Source: Faecalibacter bovis (GTDB lineage Bacteria; Bacteroidota; Bacteroidia; Flavobacteriales; Weeksellaceae). Taken from it: 64,000 nt of DNA. How positions within the stretch are numbered: the stretch's first letter is position 1; the number at the start of each line of letters is the position of its first letter. A model generated the notes under the pieces. That model was not told where the DNA came from. It saw nothing but the letters and a program-made list of their open reading frames with translations, and ran no database searches. This document shows, piece by piece, positions 35,246 to 44,936 of the stretch. The stretch covers positions 474,001 to 538,000 of the forward strand of contig NZ_CP072842.1 of NCBI RefSeq assembly GCF_017948305.1, read 5' to 3'. Made by a program: the position numbers and the translations under genes.

Positions 35246-35276
35246 AAAAGCTAAAACATTGTATGTCTTAGCTTTA
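35246..35276 (-). terminator. Terminator of the yqeY-type gene
   Basis: Stem AAAGCTAAGACAT / ATGTTTTAGCTTT on the minus strand (one G-U pair) followed by a T-rich run; it lies 33 bases after the stop codon at 35310. Confidence 0.7.
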
Positions 35277-35309
35277 TGTAATTTATCTTCAGTTTTTTAA
35301 AGATATATT

Positions 35310-35759
35310 TTAGTTATTTAATAACTCCTTTACTTTTTCAGAAATCAGCTTACCTTCTGCTTTACCAGCTAGTTTTGCAGATGCAGCTCCCATAACTTTT
35401 CCCATATCTTTTGGAGATGTGGCACCAACTTCAACAATAATTTCTTTAATTACAGCTTCTAATTCTTCTGGTGTTAATTGTTTTGGTAAAAACTGTAAGA
35501 TAACTTCTGCTTGTGCTAATTCTTTTTCTTCTAATTCTACTCTACCGTTAGCTTTAAATTGTTCTGCAGCTTCTTTTCTTTGCTTAATTAACTTTTGTAA
35601 TAAAGCTATTTGCTGAGCTTCAGTTAATTCTTCGTTACTACCTGAAGTTTTTGCTAATAATAATTCAGATTTTACAGCACGTAACGCTTCTAATGCAATA
35701 GTATTTTTTGCTTTCATTGCCTCTTTTAATTGAGACATAATTTCTATTTCTAAACTCAT
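35310..35759 (-). CDS. GatB/YqeY domain protein
   Basis: I start at ATG 35759 (149 aa, MSLEIEIMSQLKEAMKAKN); a longer frame from 35801 overlaps the ftsZ terminator and the -7 element. The sequence matches the YqeY family throughout: LEALRAVKSELLLAKT, LLQKLIKQRKEAAEQF, FLPKQLTPEELEAVI and DMGKVMGAASAKLAGKAEGKLISEKVKELL. The domain is the tRNA-binding tail domain of GatB as a free protein; its role is not settled. It stands directly downstream of ftsZ, a common arrangement in Bacteroidota. Confidence 0.9.
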   Translation of the reverse strand: MSLEIEIMSQLKEAMKAKNTIALEALRAVKSELLLAKTSGSNEELTEAQQIALLQKLIKQRKEAAEQFKANGRVELEEKELAQAEVILQFLPKQLTPEELEAVIKEIIVEVGATSPKDMGKVMGAASAKLAGKAEGKLISEKVKELLNN

Positions 35760-35776
35760 TGTAATAAATTTTGATT

Positions 35777-35784
35777 CAAATTTA
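35777..35784 (-). promoter_or_regulatory. -7 element for the yqeY-type gene
   Basis: TAAATTTG on the minus strand, 17 bases before ATG 35759, immediately after the ftsZ terminator. Confidence 0.45.
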
Positions 35785-35788
35785 CCAC

Positions 35789-35820
35789 AAAAAAACTCCA
35801 AATCTAAGATTTGGAGTTTT
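35789..35820 (-). terminator. Terminator at the end of the dcw cluster (after ftsZ)
   Basis: Stem AAAACTCCAAATCT / AGATTTGGAGTTTT with a run of seven T on the minus strand, 27 bases after the ftsZ stop. Confidence 0.88.
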
Positions 35821-35847
35821 ATATAATAAGAATATTGCGACTATTTA

Positions 35848-37701
35848 TTAATCTACATTGTCATGTAAAAAATTGTTAGGTCTAATTTGTGGTTCGTTGT
35901 TGTTATTAGATCCTAAAGATAAATCTGATGAACGATTTTCAGTTCTATTGTTCAATTGTAATCCCTGTCTTTGATAAGCAGGAATCGCTTCATATTCATC
36001 AACTTGTTGATTACTCAATTGAGAATTAAATTTAAAATTAAATTGACGTAATCTATCTCTTCTATTTTCTACTGTTTGATTTAATGCTTCGTCTATTGCT
36101 TGATTCTGAATTGGATTCTGAACCTCTTCAATAACACTAATTTCATCTACAATTTCTTGTGCTGATGTTTGTTGTAATGAAGGAACTTCATTAATATTAA
36201 ACATCTGAGATTGTGGAGCCTCATAGTTATTTAAACTATTCTGAGGTTGATTATTCGACGGATTTACGTTCGTTGAATTAGACCCGAATAAATTTTGAGA
36301 TTGATTTGATACATTTACTGTATTATCTACTGTTGTAGATGATGAAGATGTATCTTTTAATCTTGGCTCAAAATCATCGTAATTTCTAGTTTCCTGAACT
36401 GGTTCTACCTCATCGTCGATTAATGTATATCTAGTTTGTCCATTACTTGTCTCAACTGGTTGCTCAAAACGTCTTTGTTCAAAAGAATTTTGTGGAGCTT
36501 CTGGTTGTGTTGGGTAATTTATTCCTTGTGATGGTTGTGATGGAGCAGTATAACTCGGAGCTTGTGGCTGAGCTGGAGCTGCATTACGACCAAAATTTAA
36601 TGAAATTGGATTAACCTTTGTCGGAATTGGATTTTCTGTAGATAAAGTTCTGTGAATTGGTTGTTCTTCTTCTAAAGCATGAACAATTTTAACTTCTTCT
36701 TTACCTGTGTATGATTGATCTTCTGTAGGGAAACCAGTTGCAACGATAGTTACACTAATAGCATCTCCTAATTCAAGATCTTCACCGATACCCATAATAA
36801 TGTTAGCAGAATTTCCTGCTTCATTTTGGATATGATCATTAATAATACCGATTTCGTCCATCGTAATCTCATTATTACCAGATAATAACAATAATAAGAC
36901 ATTTTTAGCCCCAGTTATTTTGTTATTATTTAATAATGGAGAATCTAACGCAGCTGTAATTGCATCTTTTGCTTTGTTTTCACCAGAAGCTTTTGCAGAT
37001 CCCATTATAGCTGTACCAGAGTTAGCTAAAACTGTACGAGCATCACGTAAATCGATATTCATAGCGTAGTGCTGAGTAATTACCTCTGCAATACCTTTTG
37101 CTGCTGTTGTTAAAACCTCATCAGCTTTAGAGAAACCAGATTTAAAACCTAAGTTTCCATATAACTCACGTAATTTATCGTTATTAATAACGATTAATGA
37201 GTCAACGTTTTTTCTTAATTTTTCAATACCTCTTTCAGCTTGTTCTAACCTCATTCTACCTTCAAAATAGAATGGCGCTGTAACAATACCTACTGTTAAG
37301 ATACCCATTTCTTTAGCGATTCCAGCGATAACCGGAGCTGCACCTGTACCAGTACCACCTCCCATACCAGCAGTAACGAAAACCATTTTAGTTCCCGCAT
37401 CTAAAACTGCGCGTACATCATCTACACTTTCTTCCGCTGCTTTTTCTCCTACTTCAGGATTGGCACCTGCACCTAAACCTTCAGTAATTGCTTGTCCTAG
37501 TTGTATTCTTGTAGGCACTGGACTGTTAGCTAATGCTTGTGCATCTGTATTACAAATAACGAAGTCTACACCAGCAATACCTTGCTCATACATGTAGTTT
37601 ACAGCATTGCTACCTCCACCACCTACTCCTATCACTTTGATAGCCAGAGAACGGCTTTTAGGCATATCGAAAACGATATCTCCTGTTAAAATTTCGTCCA
37701 T
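35848..37701 (-). CDS. ftsZ: Cell division protein FtsZ with long C-terminal linker
   Basis: 617 aa. Tubulin-like GTPase domain (about 15-325): [13 protein letters not shown], the GTP signature [13 protein letters not shown], and the T7 loop segment with FSKADEVL. After about residue 330 comes a linker of roughly 260 residues rich in Gln, Asn, Pro and Ser, then a conserved tip ([11 protein letters not shown]) that should bind FtsA and other partners. Forms the Z ring. Last gene of the dcw cluster, 32 bases after ftsA. Confidence 0.97.
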   Translation of the reverse strand: MDEILTGDIVFDMPKSRSLAIKVIGVGGGGSNAVNYMYEQGIAGVDFVICNTDAQALANSPVPTRIQLGQAITEGLGAGANPEVGEKAAEESVDDVRAVLDAGTKMVFVTAGMGGGTGTGAAPVIAGIAKEMGILTVGIVTAPFYFEGRMRLEQAERGIEKLRKNVDSLIVINNDKLRELYGNLGFKSGFSKADEVLTTAAKGIAEVITQHYAMNIDLRDARTVLANSGTAIMGSAKASGENKAKDAITAALDSPLLNNNKITGAKNVLLLLLSGNNEITMDEIGIINDHIQNEAGNSANIIMGIGEDLELGDAISVTIVATGFPTEDQSYTGKEEVKIVHALEEEQPIHRTLSTENPIPTKVNPISLNFGRNAAPAQPQAPSYTAPSQPSQGINYPTQPEAPQNSFEQRRFEQPVETSNGQTRYTLIDDEVEPVQETRNYDDFEPRLKDTSSSSTTVDNTVNVSNQSQNLFGSNSTNVNPSNNQPQNSLNNYEAPQSQMFNINEVPSLQQTSAQEIVDEISVIEEVQNPIQNQAIDEALNQTVENRRDRLRQFNFKFNSQLSNQQVDEYEAIPAYQRQGLQLNNRTENRSSDLSLGSNNNNEPQIRPNNFLHDNVD

Positions 37702-37733
37702 ATTCTTATTATTTAGTCGTTCAAATAGTTTTT

Positions 37734-39227
37734 TTATTCAGTTTCATTAATCATTTGAATGAACTTATCAGTCCATTTTGAAAAGAATGTTTGTTTTTTA
37801 GGTTCTTTTGGTTTTGTTTCTTCAACTTCACCGACTACACCTCCCATCACGTCATCAATTTCTTGTTTTGGTGCTACATATTTAGGAGTATCTTCAATAG
37901 TTGTTGCATCTTTTGGAGTAACTACTGTGTCTTCTTTAGCAATTTCAGTAATTGCTACTTCAACGGCTTCTGCTGTTGATAAAGACTGTAATGCTACTAC
38001 ATTATCTACAACTTCTTTTAAATTTTCTTTGATTGGTGCGTGGTAGATTTCGTTATGTAAACTGTAATCTAACTCGTCTAATCCTTTCATTAACAAACCT
38101 ACTGAGGTTGCATATTCAGGACCACTAATTTCTTCGGCTTTACTTCCAACAATATGCTCATTAGAATATCCGATTCTTACATCCATACCAGTAACGTAAG
38201 CCGTTAATTGTTGGATGTGTTTTAATTTAGAACCACCACCTGTTAGAACTATACCAGCAATTAATTTCTTGTTATAGTCTTCGCTTCCATAATTTCTAAG
38301 TTCTAAATAAACTTGTTCTAAAATTTCTTGAACACGAGCGTGAATTATTTGTGATAATCTTTTTAATGAAATTTCTTTCGCATCTCTACCTTTTAAACCT
38401 GGTATAGAAACGATTTCTGTTTCTTTATTAAAATTTGGCCACGCAGAACCAAATCTTTGTTTTAATAATTCTGCTTGTTTACCAATGATAGAACAACCTG
38501 TTTTAATATCTTCAGAAATAACATTTCCTCCGAAAGGTATAACTGATGTATGTCTGATAATATCATCTTTAAACACAGCTATATCAGTTGTACCACCTCC
38601 AATATCAACTAAAGCTACACCTGCTTCTTTCTCTTCCATACTTAATGCAGCACTTGCAGAAGCTAAAGGCTCTAGAGACATTGAAGCCAATTTTAATCCT
38701 GCGTTTTTAACACAGTGTGCAATATTACGAATAGATGAAACCTGCCCTACAACCACATGAAAATTAGCCTCTAAACGACTCCCATACATACCAATTGGTT
38801 CTGCAATTCCGTCTTCATTATCAACTTTAAAATCTTGTGGTAATACGTGAATAATTTCTTCTCCAGGTAACATTACCAATTTATGAACTTGTTGCGTTAA
38901 TTTTTTAATATCAACGTCATTAATTACTTCTTCAGAGTTTTCACGAGTGATATAATCACTATGTTGTAAACTACGAATATGTTGCCCAGCAATACCTACT
39001 GTAACTTCAGTTATTTTTATACCAGATGATTGCTCCGCTTTATCAACAGCTTCGCGTATAGAATTAATAGTTTGTGTAATATTATTTACAACACCTCTAT
39101 GTACCCCTAAACTCTTCGCTTGTCCAAAGCCAAGAATCTCGATTTTTCCATTTTCATTTTTTCTTCCGACTAAGGCTACAATTTTAGTAGTTCCAATGTC
39201 TAGTCCTACTGCAATATTGTTATTCAT
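37734..39227 (-). CDS. ftsA: Cell division protein FtsA
   Basis: 497 aa actin-like ATPase. N-terminal phosphate-1 motif GLDIGTTKIVALVG (8-21), phosphate-2 VALVDIGGGTTDIAV, and adenosine motif GIVLTGGGSKLKHI. The C-terminal extension ends in an amphipathic helix (FFSKWTDKFIQMI) that anchors the protein and Z ring to the membrane. Overlaps ftsQ by 8 bases. The extension of about 90 residues before the anchor is acidic and low in complexity. Confidence 0.96.
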   Translation of the reverse strand: MNNNIAVGLDIGTTKIVALVGRKNENGKIEILGFGQAKSLGVHRGVVNNITQTINSIREAVDKAEQSSGIKITEVTVGIAGQHIRSLQHSDYITRENSEEVINDVDIKKLTQQVHKLVMLPGEEIIHVLPQDFKVDNEDGIAEPIGMYGSRLEANFHVVVGQVSSIRNIAHCVKNAGLKLASMSLEPLASASAALSMEEKEAGVALVDIGGGTTDIAVFKDDIIRHTSVIPFGGNVISEDIKTGCSIIGKQAELLKQRFGSAWPNFNKETEIVSIPGLKGRDAKEISLKRLSQIIHARVQEILEQVYLELRNYGSEDYNKKLIAGIVLTGGGSKLKHIQQLTAYVTGMDVRIGYSNEHIVGSKAEEISGPEYATSVGLLMKGLDELDYSLHNEIYHAPIKENLKEVVDNVVALQSLSTAEAVEVAITEIAKEDTVVTPKDATTIEDTPKYVAPKQEIDDVMGGVVGEVEETKPKEPKKQTFFSKWTDKFIQMINETE

Positions 39228-39957
39228 CTTGTATAGTTCTTTTGGTTGCTACAACTTGGTTAATAAATTTTAGACTTAATTTTTCGTATTCTTCCGTACC
39301 TACATAATTAATGTATTGTTCGTAAAATAACTTTAAGTTTTTTAATTTTTTTTCAAAATTATTTAAAGTTCCGAATTCTATGTAAAAATTTCCACGATTT
39401 ACGATCAAATTATAGGATCTTTTACCTACTTTTTCAATTCCGATGATATGATTTTTAAACAAATCATCATTTTGAATCGCTTCAACAAATTTACTTAAAT
39501 CTTCAAATTCATATTCTTGAACATCACCACTGATTAATAAAACAACGGCTGAATTCAATTTTGATAAAGGCATTTTTTGTCCAGTTGTCGAGATATAAAA
39601 TTCACCTCTTGGGGAATTAACTCTAGCAATTGGTACATTTGTTTTAATTTCAAAATGAATTGTACCTTTTACATCTTTACTTACCTCTACCGAGTCAACA
39701 TAAGGACTTTTTGCTACTTTATTTTCTATTTTTTCAACATCAACTTCGCTTAAAGTTAATGACATGATATCTTTATCCTCTTTGCTAACTATATTTTTAA
39801 TGATGCTATCGTTCAAAAAATAATTAGCATTTTCAGAAGAAAATTTCACTGCTACGTTTTCAACTGGACGTACTGCGTTATGAATTACTGAAAAGCTTAC
39901 TAATATAGCTAATACAATAACACCAAAAATCAAAAATATGACCTCTTTACGCTTCAC
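39220..39957 (-). CDS. ftsQ: Cell division protein FtsQ/DivIB
   Basis: 245 aa. One N-terminal transmembrane helix (about 6-25) and a periplasmic part with a POTRA-like region (VAVKFSSENANYFLNDSIIKN...KIENKVAKSPYVDSVEVSKD) followed by the FtsQ beta domain. Sequence identity in this family is low, so the call relies on topology and on position between murC and ftsA. It overlaps murC by 11 bases. It links FtsB/FtsL-type partners to the divisome. Confidence 0.88.
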   Translation of the reverse strand: MKRKEVIFLIFGVIVLAILVSFSVIHNAVRPVENVAVKFSSENANYFLNDSIIKNIVSKEDKDIMSLTLSEVDVEKIENKVAKSPYVDSVEVSKDVKGTIHFEIKTNVPIARVNSPRGEFYISTTGQKMPLSKLNSAVVLLISGDVQEYEFEDLSKFVEAIQNDDLFKNHIIGIEKVGKRSYNLIVNRGNFYIEFGTLNNFEKKLKNLKLFYEQYINYVGTEEYEKLSLKFINQVVATKRTIQDE

Positions 39958-41290
39958 TATTTAACCAGTTCTTTATAGGTTTTACAATTGTATCAATATT
40001 ACCAGCACCAACCGTTAATAAAACATCAAAATCTTTTGTTTTTATAGCAGGTAATACTTCATCTAATGAATATACTTCTTTTTCTTTTAAATCCACCATT
40101 TCTAACAACCAATTTGAAGTAATTCCTTCAATCGGAAGCTCTCTCGCAGGATAAATATCCAATAACATTAATTCATCTAACTGAGATAAACTTTGTGCAA
40201 ATTCTGTTGCAAAATCTCTTGTACGAGTAAATAAATGTGGCTGAAAAACTCCTAAAATTTTCTTACCTGGATATAACTCTCTAAGCGAATTAATTACAGC
40301 ATCTAATTCTGTTGGATGATGCGCATAATCGTCTATATAAATTTTACCATTAATAGTGGTACGATTAAAACGTCTTCTAACTCCAACAAATGATTGTAGA
40401 GCTTCTTGAATTTTTTCACCCGAAATTCCTAAAAAATCAGCTACAGCAATTGCCGCAGTTGCATTCTCCATATTATGTCTTCCTGGTAACATGAAATAGA
40501 TGTCTTTCAATACTCCATTCGGAGTTACAACATCAAAAATATAAAAGCCATTTTCTATTCTCACGTTTACAGCATCGTAATCAGCACCTTCATTTACTCC
40601 GTAAGTTTTAGCATTAGAAAATTCTAACCCTTTTCTTACGAAAAGTTGTTCTTCTACGATAGACGCAAATTCTTGAAATGATTTTTTTACTTCATCTCTT
40701 TCGCCATATATATCCAAATGATCTGCATCATCAGATGTAATGATCGCAACTTTTGGAGATAATCTTAAGAATGAACGATCAAATTCATCAGCTTCAGAAA
40801 CTGTATATTTAGAGCCATTTGAGATGATATTTGAATTGTAATTTTCTGCAATTCCGCCTAAAAATGCTGTTGAATCTAAATCAGCAACTTTCAGAATATG
40901 TCCTAAAATTGACGAAGTTGTTGTCTTACCATGAGTCCCCGCAACACCAATTGCGTAAGTATCTCTTGTAATAGCACCTAAAACTTCTGAACGTTTTAAA
41001 ACCTCAAAATTTTGATCAAAAAAGTAATTTAATTCTTTATGATCTTTTGGAATTGCTGGTGTATAAACAACCAATGTATTTTCCTGATTAATATCTGATG
41101 GAATTAAATCGATATTATCTTTAAAATGAATATCAATTCCTTCTTCAATTAATTCAGATGTTAATTCAGTCGGTGTTTTATCATACCCTAAAACTACTTT
41201 TCCAATAGAATTGAAAAAACGTTCTAAAGCACTCATGCCGATTCCTCCAGCACCGATGAAATAATAATATTTTTTATCTAAAATTCCCAT
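39947..41290 (-). CDS. murC: UDP-N-acetylmuramate--L-alanine ligase MurC
   Basis: 447 aa Mur ligase. N-terminal Rossmann motif FIGAGGIGMSALERFF, ATP-binding GVAGTHGKTTTSS (about 115-127), and the central YDDYAHHPTE block with GRHNMENATAAI. Adds L-alanine to UDP-MurNAc, the first peptide step of peptidoglycan. The start overlaps the murG stop by one base (TAATG). Confidence 0.96.
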   Translation of the reverse strand: MGILDKKYYYFIGAGGIGMSALERFFNSIGKVVLGYDKTPTELTSELIEEGIDIHFKDNIDLIPSDINQENTLVVYTPAIPKDHKELNYFFDQNFEVLKRSEVLGAITRDTYAIGVAGTHGKTTTSSILGHILKVADLDSTAFLGGIAENYNSNIISNGSKYTVSEADEFDRSFLRLSPKVAIITSDDADHLDIYGERDEVKKSFQEFASIVEEQLFVRKGLEFSNAKTYGVNEGADYDAVNVRIENGFYIFDVVTPNGVLKDIYFMLPGRHNMENATAAIAVADFLGISGEKIQEALQSFVGVRRRFNRTTINGKIYIDDYAHHPTELDAVINSLRELYPGKKILGVFQPHLFTRTRDFATEFAQSLSQLDELMLLDIYPARELPIEGITSNWLLEMVDLKEKEVYSLDEVLPAIKTKDFDVLLTVGAGNIDTIVKPIKNWLNSEA

Positions 41291-42396
41291 TATAATAAAT
41301 TCAATAAGATATCAACAATTTCTTTTGTTGCATTAGGTTTCCCGAATGCTTTAATGTTTGATGATAATCTATTCTTTAAGGCATTATTATTTGCTAATGC
41401 AACAACTTCTTTGACTAATTTTTGTTTTGCTTCCGAATCATTTACCAAGATTGCTGCATCTTGATTAACTAATGCCATTGCATTTTTTGTTTGATGATCT
41501 TCTGCCGCAGATGGTAAAGGAATTAAAATTGTTGGTTTACCAATAATACTTAATTCCGAAATAGCCATTGCTCCTGCTCTCGATACAATTGTATCTGCAG
41601 CTGCATAAGCATCTTTCATGTTATAAATGAACTCCGTTACATGTATTGTTGGATATTTATTACCAACCAATTCATTAATTTTAGGAAAATCTAACTTTCC
41701 TGTTTGCCAAATTAATTGGACTCCACTCGCAACTAATTCATCTAAATTTTCAAGCCAAGCATTGTTCATCGCTCTTGAACCTTGACTACCACCAACAGAT
41801 AAAACCGTTGGTAAATTAGGATCTAAATTAAACCCTTTCATAGCTACATCTTTCGAAGGTAAATTTGTAAAAATTTCGCTTCTAATCGGATTTCCTGTGT
41901 AATGAACTTTATCAGCAGGAAACTGAGCTATACCTTCATAAGCTGTACAAATTGCAGCAGCTTTATTTTTTAATATTTTGTTTGTAACCCCTGGAAACGA
42001 ATTTTGTTCTTGTAATACATACGGAACATTATTATTACCAGCTATCCAAAGCATAGGTCCACTTGCATAACCACCCGTACCAACGGCAAGGTCTGGTTTA
42101 AATTCTTTATAAATTTTCTTGGCAAGCGAAACACTTTTAATCAATTTAAAAGGAAAACTAAAATTAGCTTTCATATTGCTACGATCAAATCCAGCAATAG
42201 GTAATCCTTTAATTGCGTAACCAGCTTTTGGCACCTTCTCCATCTCCATCTTACTATCTGCACCAACAAATAAAATCTCAGCGTTAGGTAAACGTCTTTT
42301 GATTTCATCTGCAATGGCAATTGCTGGATAGATATGTCCACCAGTTCCTCCGCCAGAAATTAAAACCTTAGGCGATGTCTTCGATGTCATTTCCAT
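41290..42396 (-). CDS. murG: UDP-GlcNAc--lipid I N-acetylglucosaminyltransferase MurG
   Basis: 368 aa GT28 enzyme. Donor and acceptor motifs GGTGGHIYPA (about 15-24), VGTGGYASGP, LQEQNSFPGVTNK and the UDP-GlcNAc site SVGGSQGSRAMN, then SRAGAMAISEL. Makes lipid II on the inner face of the membrane. I keep the ATG at 42396; M3 at 42390 is equally plausible. It overlaps ftsW by 29 bases with the first start. Confidence 0.96.
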   Translation of the reverse strand: MEMTSKTSPKVLISGGGTGGHIYPAIAIADEIKRRLPNAEILFVGADSKMEMEKVPKAGYAIKGLPIAGFDRSNMKANFSFPFKLIKSVSLAKKIYKEFKPDLAVGTGGYASGPMLWIAGNNNVPYVLQEQNSFPGVTNKILKNKAAAICTAYEGIAQFPADKVHYTGNPIRSEIFTNLPSKDVAMKGFNLDPNLPTVLSVGGSQGSRAMNNAWLENLDELVASGVQLIWQTGKLDFPKINELVGNKYPTIHVTEFIYNMKDAYAAADTIVSRAGAMAISELSIIGKPTILIPLPSAAEDHQTKNAMALVNQDAAILVNDSEAKQKLVKEVVALANNNALKNRLSSNIKAFGKPNATKEIVDILLNLL

Positions 42397-43576
42397 TAAA
42401 TCTTTTTCGTTCTATTTCTAATTCTTCATTTGATTTAATCTGTGTACTTACACTTAAGATTATACCAAATGATAAACATGTCATCCACAAGGCGGTTCCA
42501 CCGTAACTTATCATTGGTAATGGTTGCCCAGTTACCGGAATTAAATTAACAGCTACCGACATATTGATTACAGCTTGGAAAATAATTGGTATTCCTACTG
42601 CAAATACCAATAAAGTTCCAAATACTGTGTGTATTTTAGATGCAATAACACAAATTCTGAAAAGTATAAACAAGAATGTAAATACTAATAAGATTGCTCC
42701 AATTGCTCCATATTCTTCTACGATAATTGCAAAGATAAAATCGGAAGATGACTGAGGTAATGTTTGTTTAAAAACACTTTTACCTGGACCAGACATCTCT
42801 GCAATTCCTCTTGCAATTGCTGCTTTTGCGTGTAATACTTGATATGATTCTAATGTTGTTTGTGCTTCGTCGCTGAAGAACTTTTCTATACGAGAAATCC
42901 AAGTGTGTACACGGTTATTAGAAAATAAATCAGCAAACGTTAATGCTGCCCAAATAAAAATACCAACTGCAGCAGTTCCAATTCCACCAATTACAGCTAA
43001 AAATTTTAAAGGGAATCCTCCAATAATTAATAACATACCTGCCATCATTGCTAGCATTAATGCTGTTGAACCATTCGATGGGAAGATTAATCCAATGATT
43101 AATCCCATTGGTAATAACAACTGAAGAATTACTATTTTCCAAGTATATTCTTTATCTCTGTTTTTAGTTAAAAAACGTGCGATATAAATCATTAAAGCTT
43201 GTGAAGCGATAGTTGAAGGCTGAATACCAATTCCGATTCCTGGAATCATAATCCAACGTGAAGCATTGGCACCTCCAATGGTTTGTCCTTGAATCAAGGT
43301 AAATAAAAGTAAGATGGCTAAAATACCAACTGCCGTAGATGCAAAAAAACCAAAATATCGGTAATCCCACCTTTGTACAGCAAACATGATTAGTAAACCT
43401 ACTAAAAGAAAACCAGCGTGTTTTGTTAAATGCGATAATACAGTACCTGTTCCTACTGTATACACCAAGTTAGAACTTGCTGAATATACAGGTAAGAAGG
43501 AAAAGATGGCTAAAATCAAAATGAAAGACCATAGCGATTTGTCGCCTTTAAAATATTTCTGTATTATAGTTGCCAT
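42368..43576 (-). CDS. ftsW: FtsW (SEDS-family septal peptidoglycan glycosyltransferase)
   Basis: 402 aa with about ten transmembrane helices. SEDS family signature residues in GANASRWIMIPGIGIGIQPS, the catalytic-loop region and PVTGQPLPMISYGGTALW near the C-terminus. FtsW with its partner transpeptidase (FtsI here) polymerises septal peptidoglycan. Located between murD and murG in the usual Bacteroidota order. Confidence 0.94.
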   Translation of the reverse strand: MATIIQKYFKGDKSLWSFILILAIFSFLPVYSASSNLVYTVGTGTVLSHLTKHAGFLLVGLLIMFAVQRWDYRYFGFFASTAVGILAILLLFTLIQGQTIGGANASRWIMIPGIGIGIQPSTIASQALMIYIARFLTKNRDKEYTWKIVILQLLLPMGLIIGLIFPSNGSTALMLAMMAGMLLIIGGFPLKFLAVIGGIGTAAVGIFIWAALTFADLFSNNRVHTWISRIEKFFSDEAQTTLESYQVLHAKAAIARGIAEMSGPGKSVFKQTLPQSSSDFIFAIIVEEYGAIGAILLVFTFLFILFRICVIASKIHTVFGTLLVFAVGIPIIFQAVINMSVAVNLIPVTGQPLPMISYGGTALWMTCLSFGIILSVSTQIKSNEELEIERKRFNGNDIEDIA

Positions 43577-43599
43577 TAATTTGTTAGGTTGTCTTGGTA

Positions 43600-44931
43600 T
43601 TATAATTTTCGAACTTCTTCTTTAAATTGATCTCCACGATCTTCATATCCATTGAACAAATCGAAACTTGCACAAGCAGGTGATAATAAAACGGTATCTC
43701 CTTTGTTGGCTAATTTATATGCTTGTTCAACACAATCTTTCATATTATCTGTTTGTACAATTGTTGAAATATAAGGACTAAAAAAATCAATAATCTTTTG
43801 GTTATCTAATCCTAGACAAACGATAGAATGAACTTTCTTTTTTACAAAAGGAAGTAATTCTTCATAATCGTTTCCTTTATCTTTCCCTCCAACAATCCAA
43901 ACAGTAGGATTCTTCATACTTTCTAGAGCAAAATATGCTGCATTTACATTTGTTGCCTTAGAATCGTTGATGAAATTAATTCCTCCAATTTTTAAAACAG
44001 GTTCTAAACGATGTTCAACAGATTTAAAATCCATTAAACTTTTTTTGATGATTTCTTTTCTAACTTTTAAAATATTAGCTGCAGTTGCTGCTGCTAAAGA
44101 GTTTGAAACATTATGCGTACCGATTAAACTTAATTCATCAATTCGCATTTTTAATCCACCATCAGAGTCATTTATAAAAAAGAACTCATTATTCGCGTAC
44201 GAATTTTGATTAGCATCTTTCATAGTAAATGGGTTTTGGTTCGCTCGAATGTTTATTCCTTCCAACATTTCAACCATTTTAGGGTCATCTAAATTGTAAA
44301 TGAAATAATCATCTTCGCTTTGGTTTTCTGTGATTTTGAATTTAGACAAGGCATATTTATCAAAACTATAATCATACTCGTCCAAATGATCTGGTGTAAT
44401 GTTTAATAAAATAGCTACATCAGGGCGAAAAGTTTCAATATCATCTAATTGGAAAGAACTAATCTCTAACACATAATAATCGTATTGTTGAGTAGCTACC
44501 AAAAGCGCGAAACTTGTACCGATGTTTCCACCTAATCCTACATTTAATCCAGCTTGCTTTAGGATATGGTACATCAAACTTGTTGTTGTTGTTTTACCAT
44601 TAGATCCTGTTATAGCAACAATTTTTGCATCAGTATATCTTGATGCAAATTCGATTTCAGAAATAACCGAAGTCCCTTGTTCTTTTAATTTCTGAATCAG
44701 GGTCGCTTTCTTTGGAATACCTGGACTTTTCATTACGATATCTGCATTCAGAATTAATTCTTCTGTGTGCTGATTTTCCTCGTAAGCAATTCCATGTTCT
44801 TCCAACATTGCTTTATACTTGTCTTTGATAATTCCTCTATCTGATAGAAAAACATCAAAATTTTCTTTTTTTCCTAAGATGGCTGTACCAACACCACTTT
44901 CTCCACCACCTAAAACAACTAATCTTTTCAT
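43600..44931 (-). CDS. murD: UDP-N-acetylmuramoylalanine--D-glutamate ligase MurD
   Basis: 443 aa. N-terminal LVVLGGGESGVGTAIL, ATP site VAITGSNGKTTTTSLM (about 108-123), central NITPDHLDEYD, and FINDSKATNVNA plus WIVGGKDKG near the C-terminal domain. Adds D-glutamate to UDP-MurNAc-L-Ala. Starts five bases after mraY ends. Confidence 0.96.
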   Translation of the reverse strand: MKRLVVLGGGESGVGTAILGKKENFDVFLSDRGIIKDKYKAMLEEHGIAYEENQHTEELILNADIVMKSPGIPKKATLIQKLKEQGTSVISEIEFASRYTDAKIVAITGSNGKTTTTSLMYHILKQAGLNVGLGGNIGTSFALLVATQQYDYYVLEISSFQLDDIETFRPDVAILLNITPDHLDEYDYSFDKYALSKFKITENQSEDDYFIYNLDDPKMVEMLEGINIRANQNPFTMKDANQNSYANNEFFFINDSDGGLKMRIDELSLIGTHNVSNSLAAATAANILKVRKEIIKKSLMDFKSVEHRLEPVLKIGGINFINDSKATNVNAAYFALESMKNPTVWIVGGKDKGNDYEELLPFVKKKVHSIVCLGLDNQKIIDFFSPYISTIVQTDNMKDCVEQAYKLANKGDTVLLSPACASFDLFNGYEDRGDQFKEEVRKL

Positions 44932-44936
44932 CGAAC

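Noticed and set aside
35083-35276. A small RNA in the gap before yqeY, suggested by TAGGTTTG at 35106-35113 and the hairpin near 35250
   Set aside because: No -33 element at the right distance, and the hairpin is a better terminator for the leftward yqeY-type gene.
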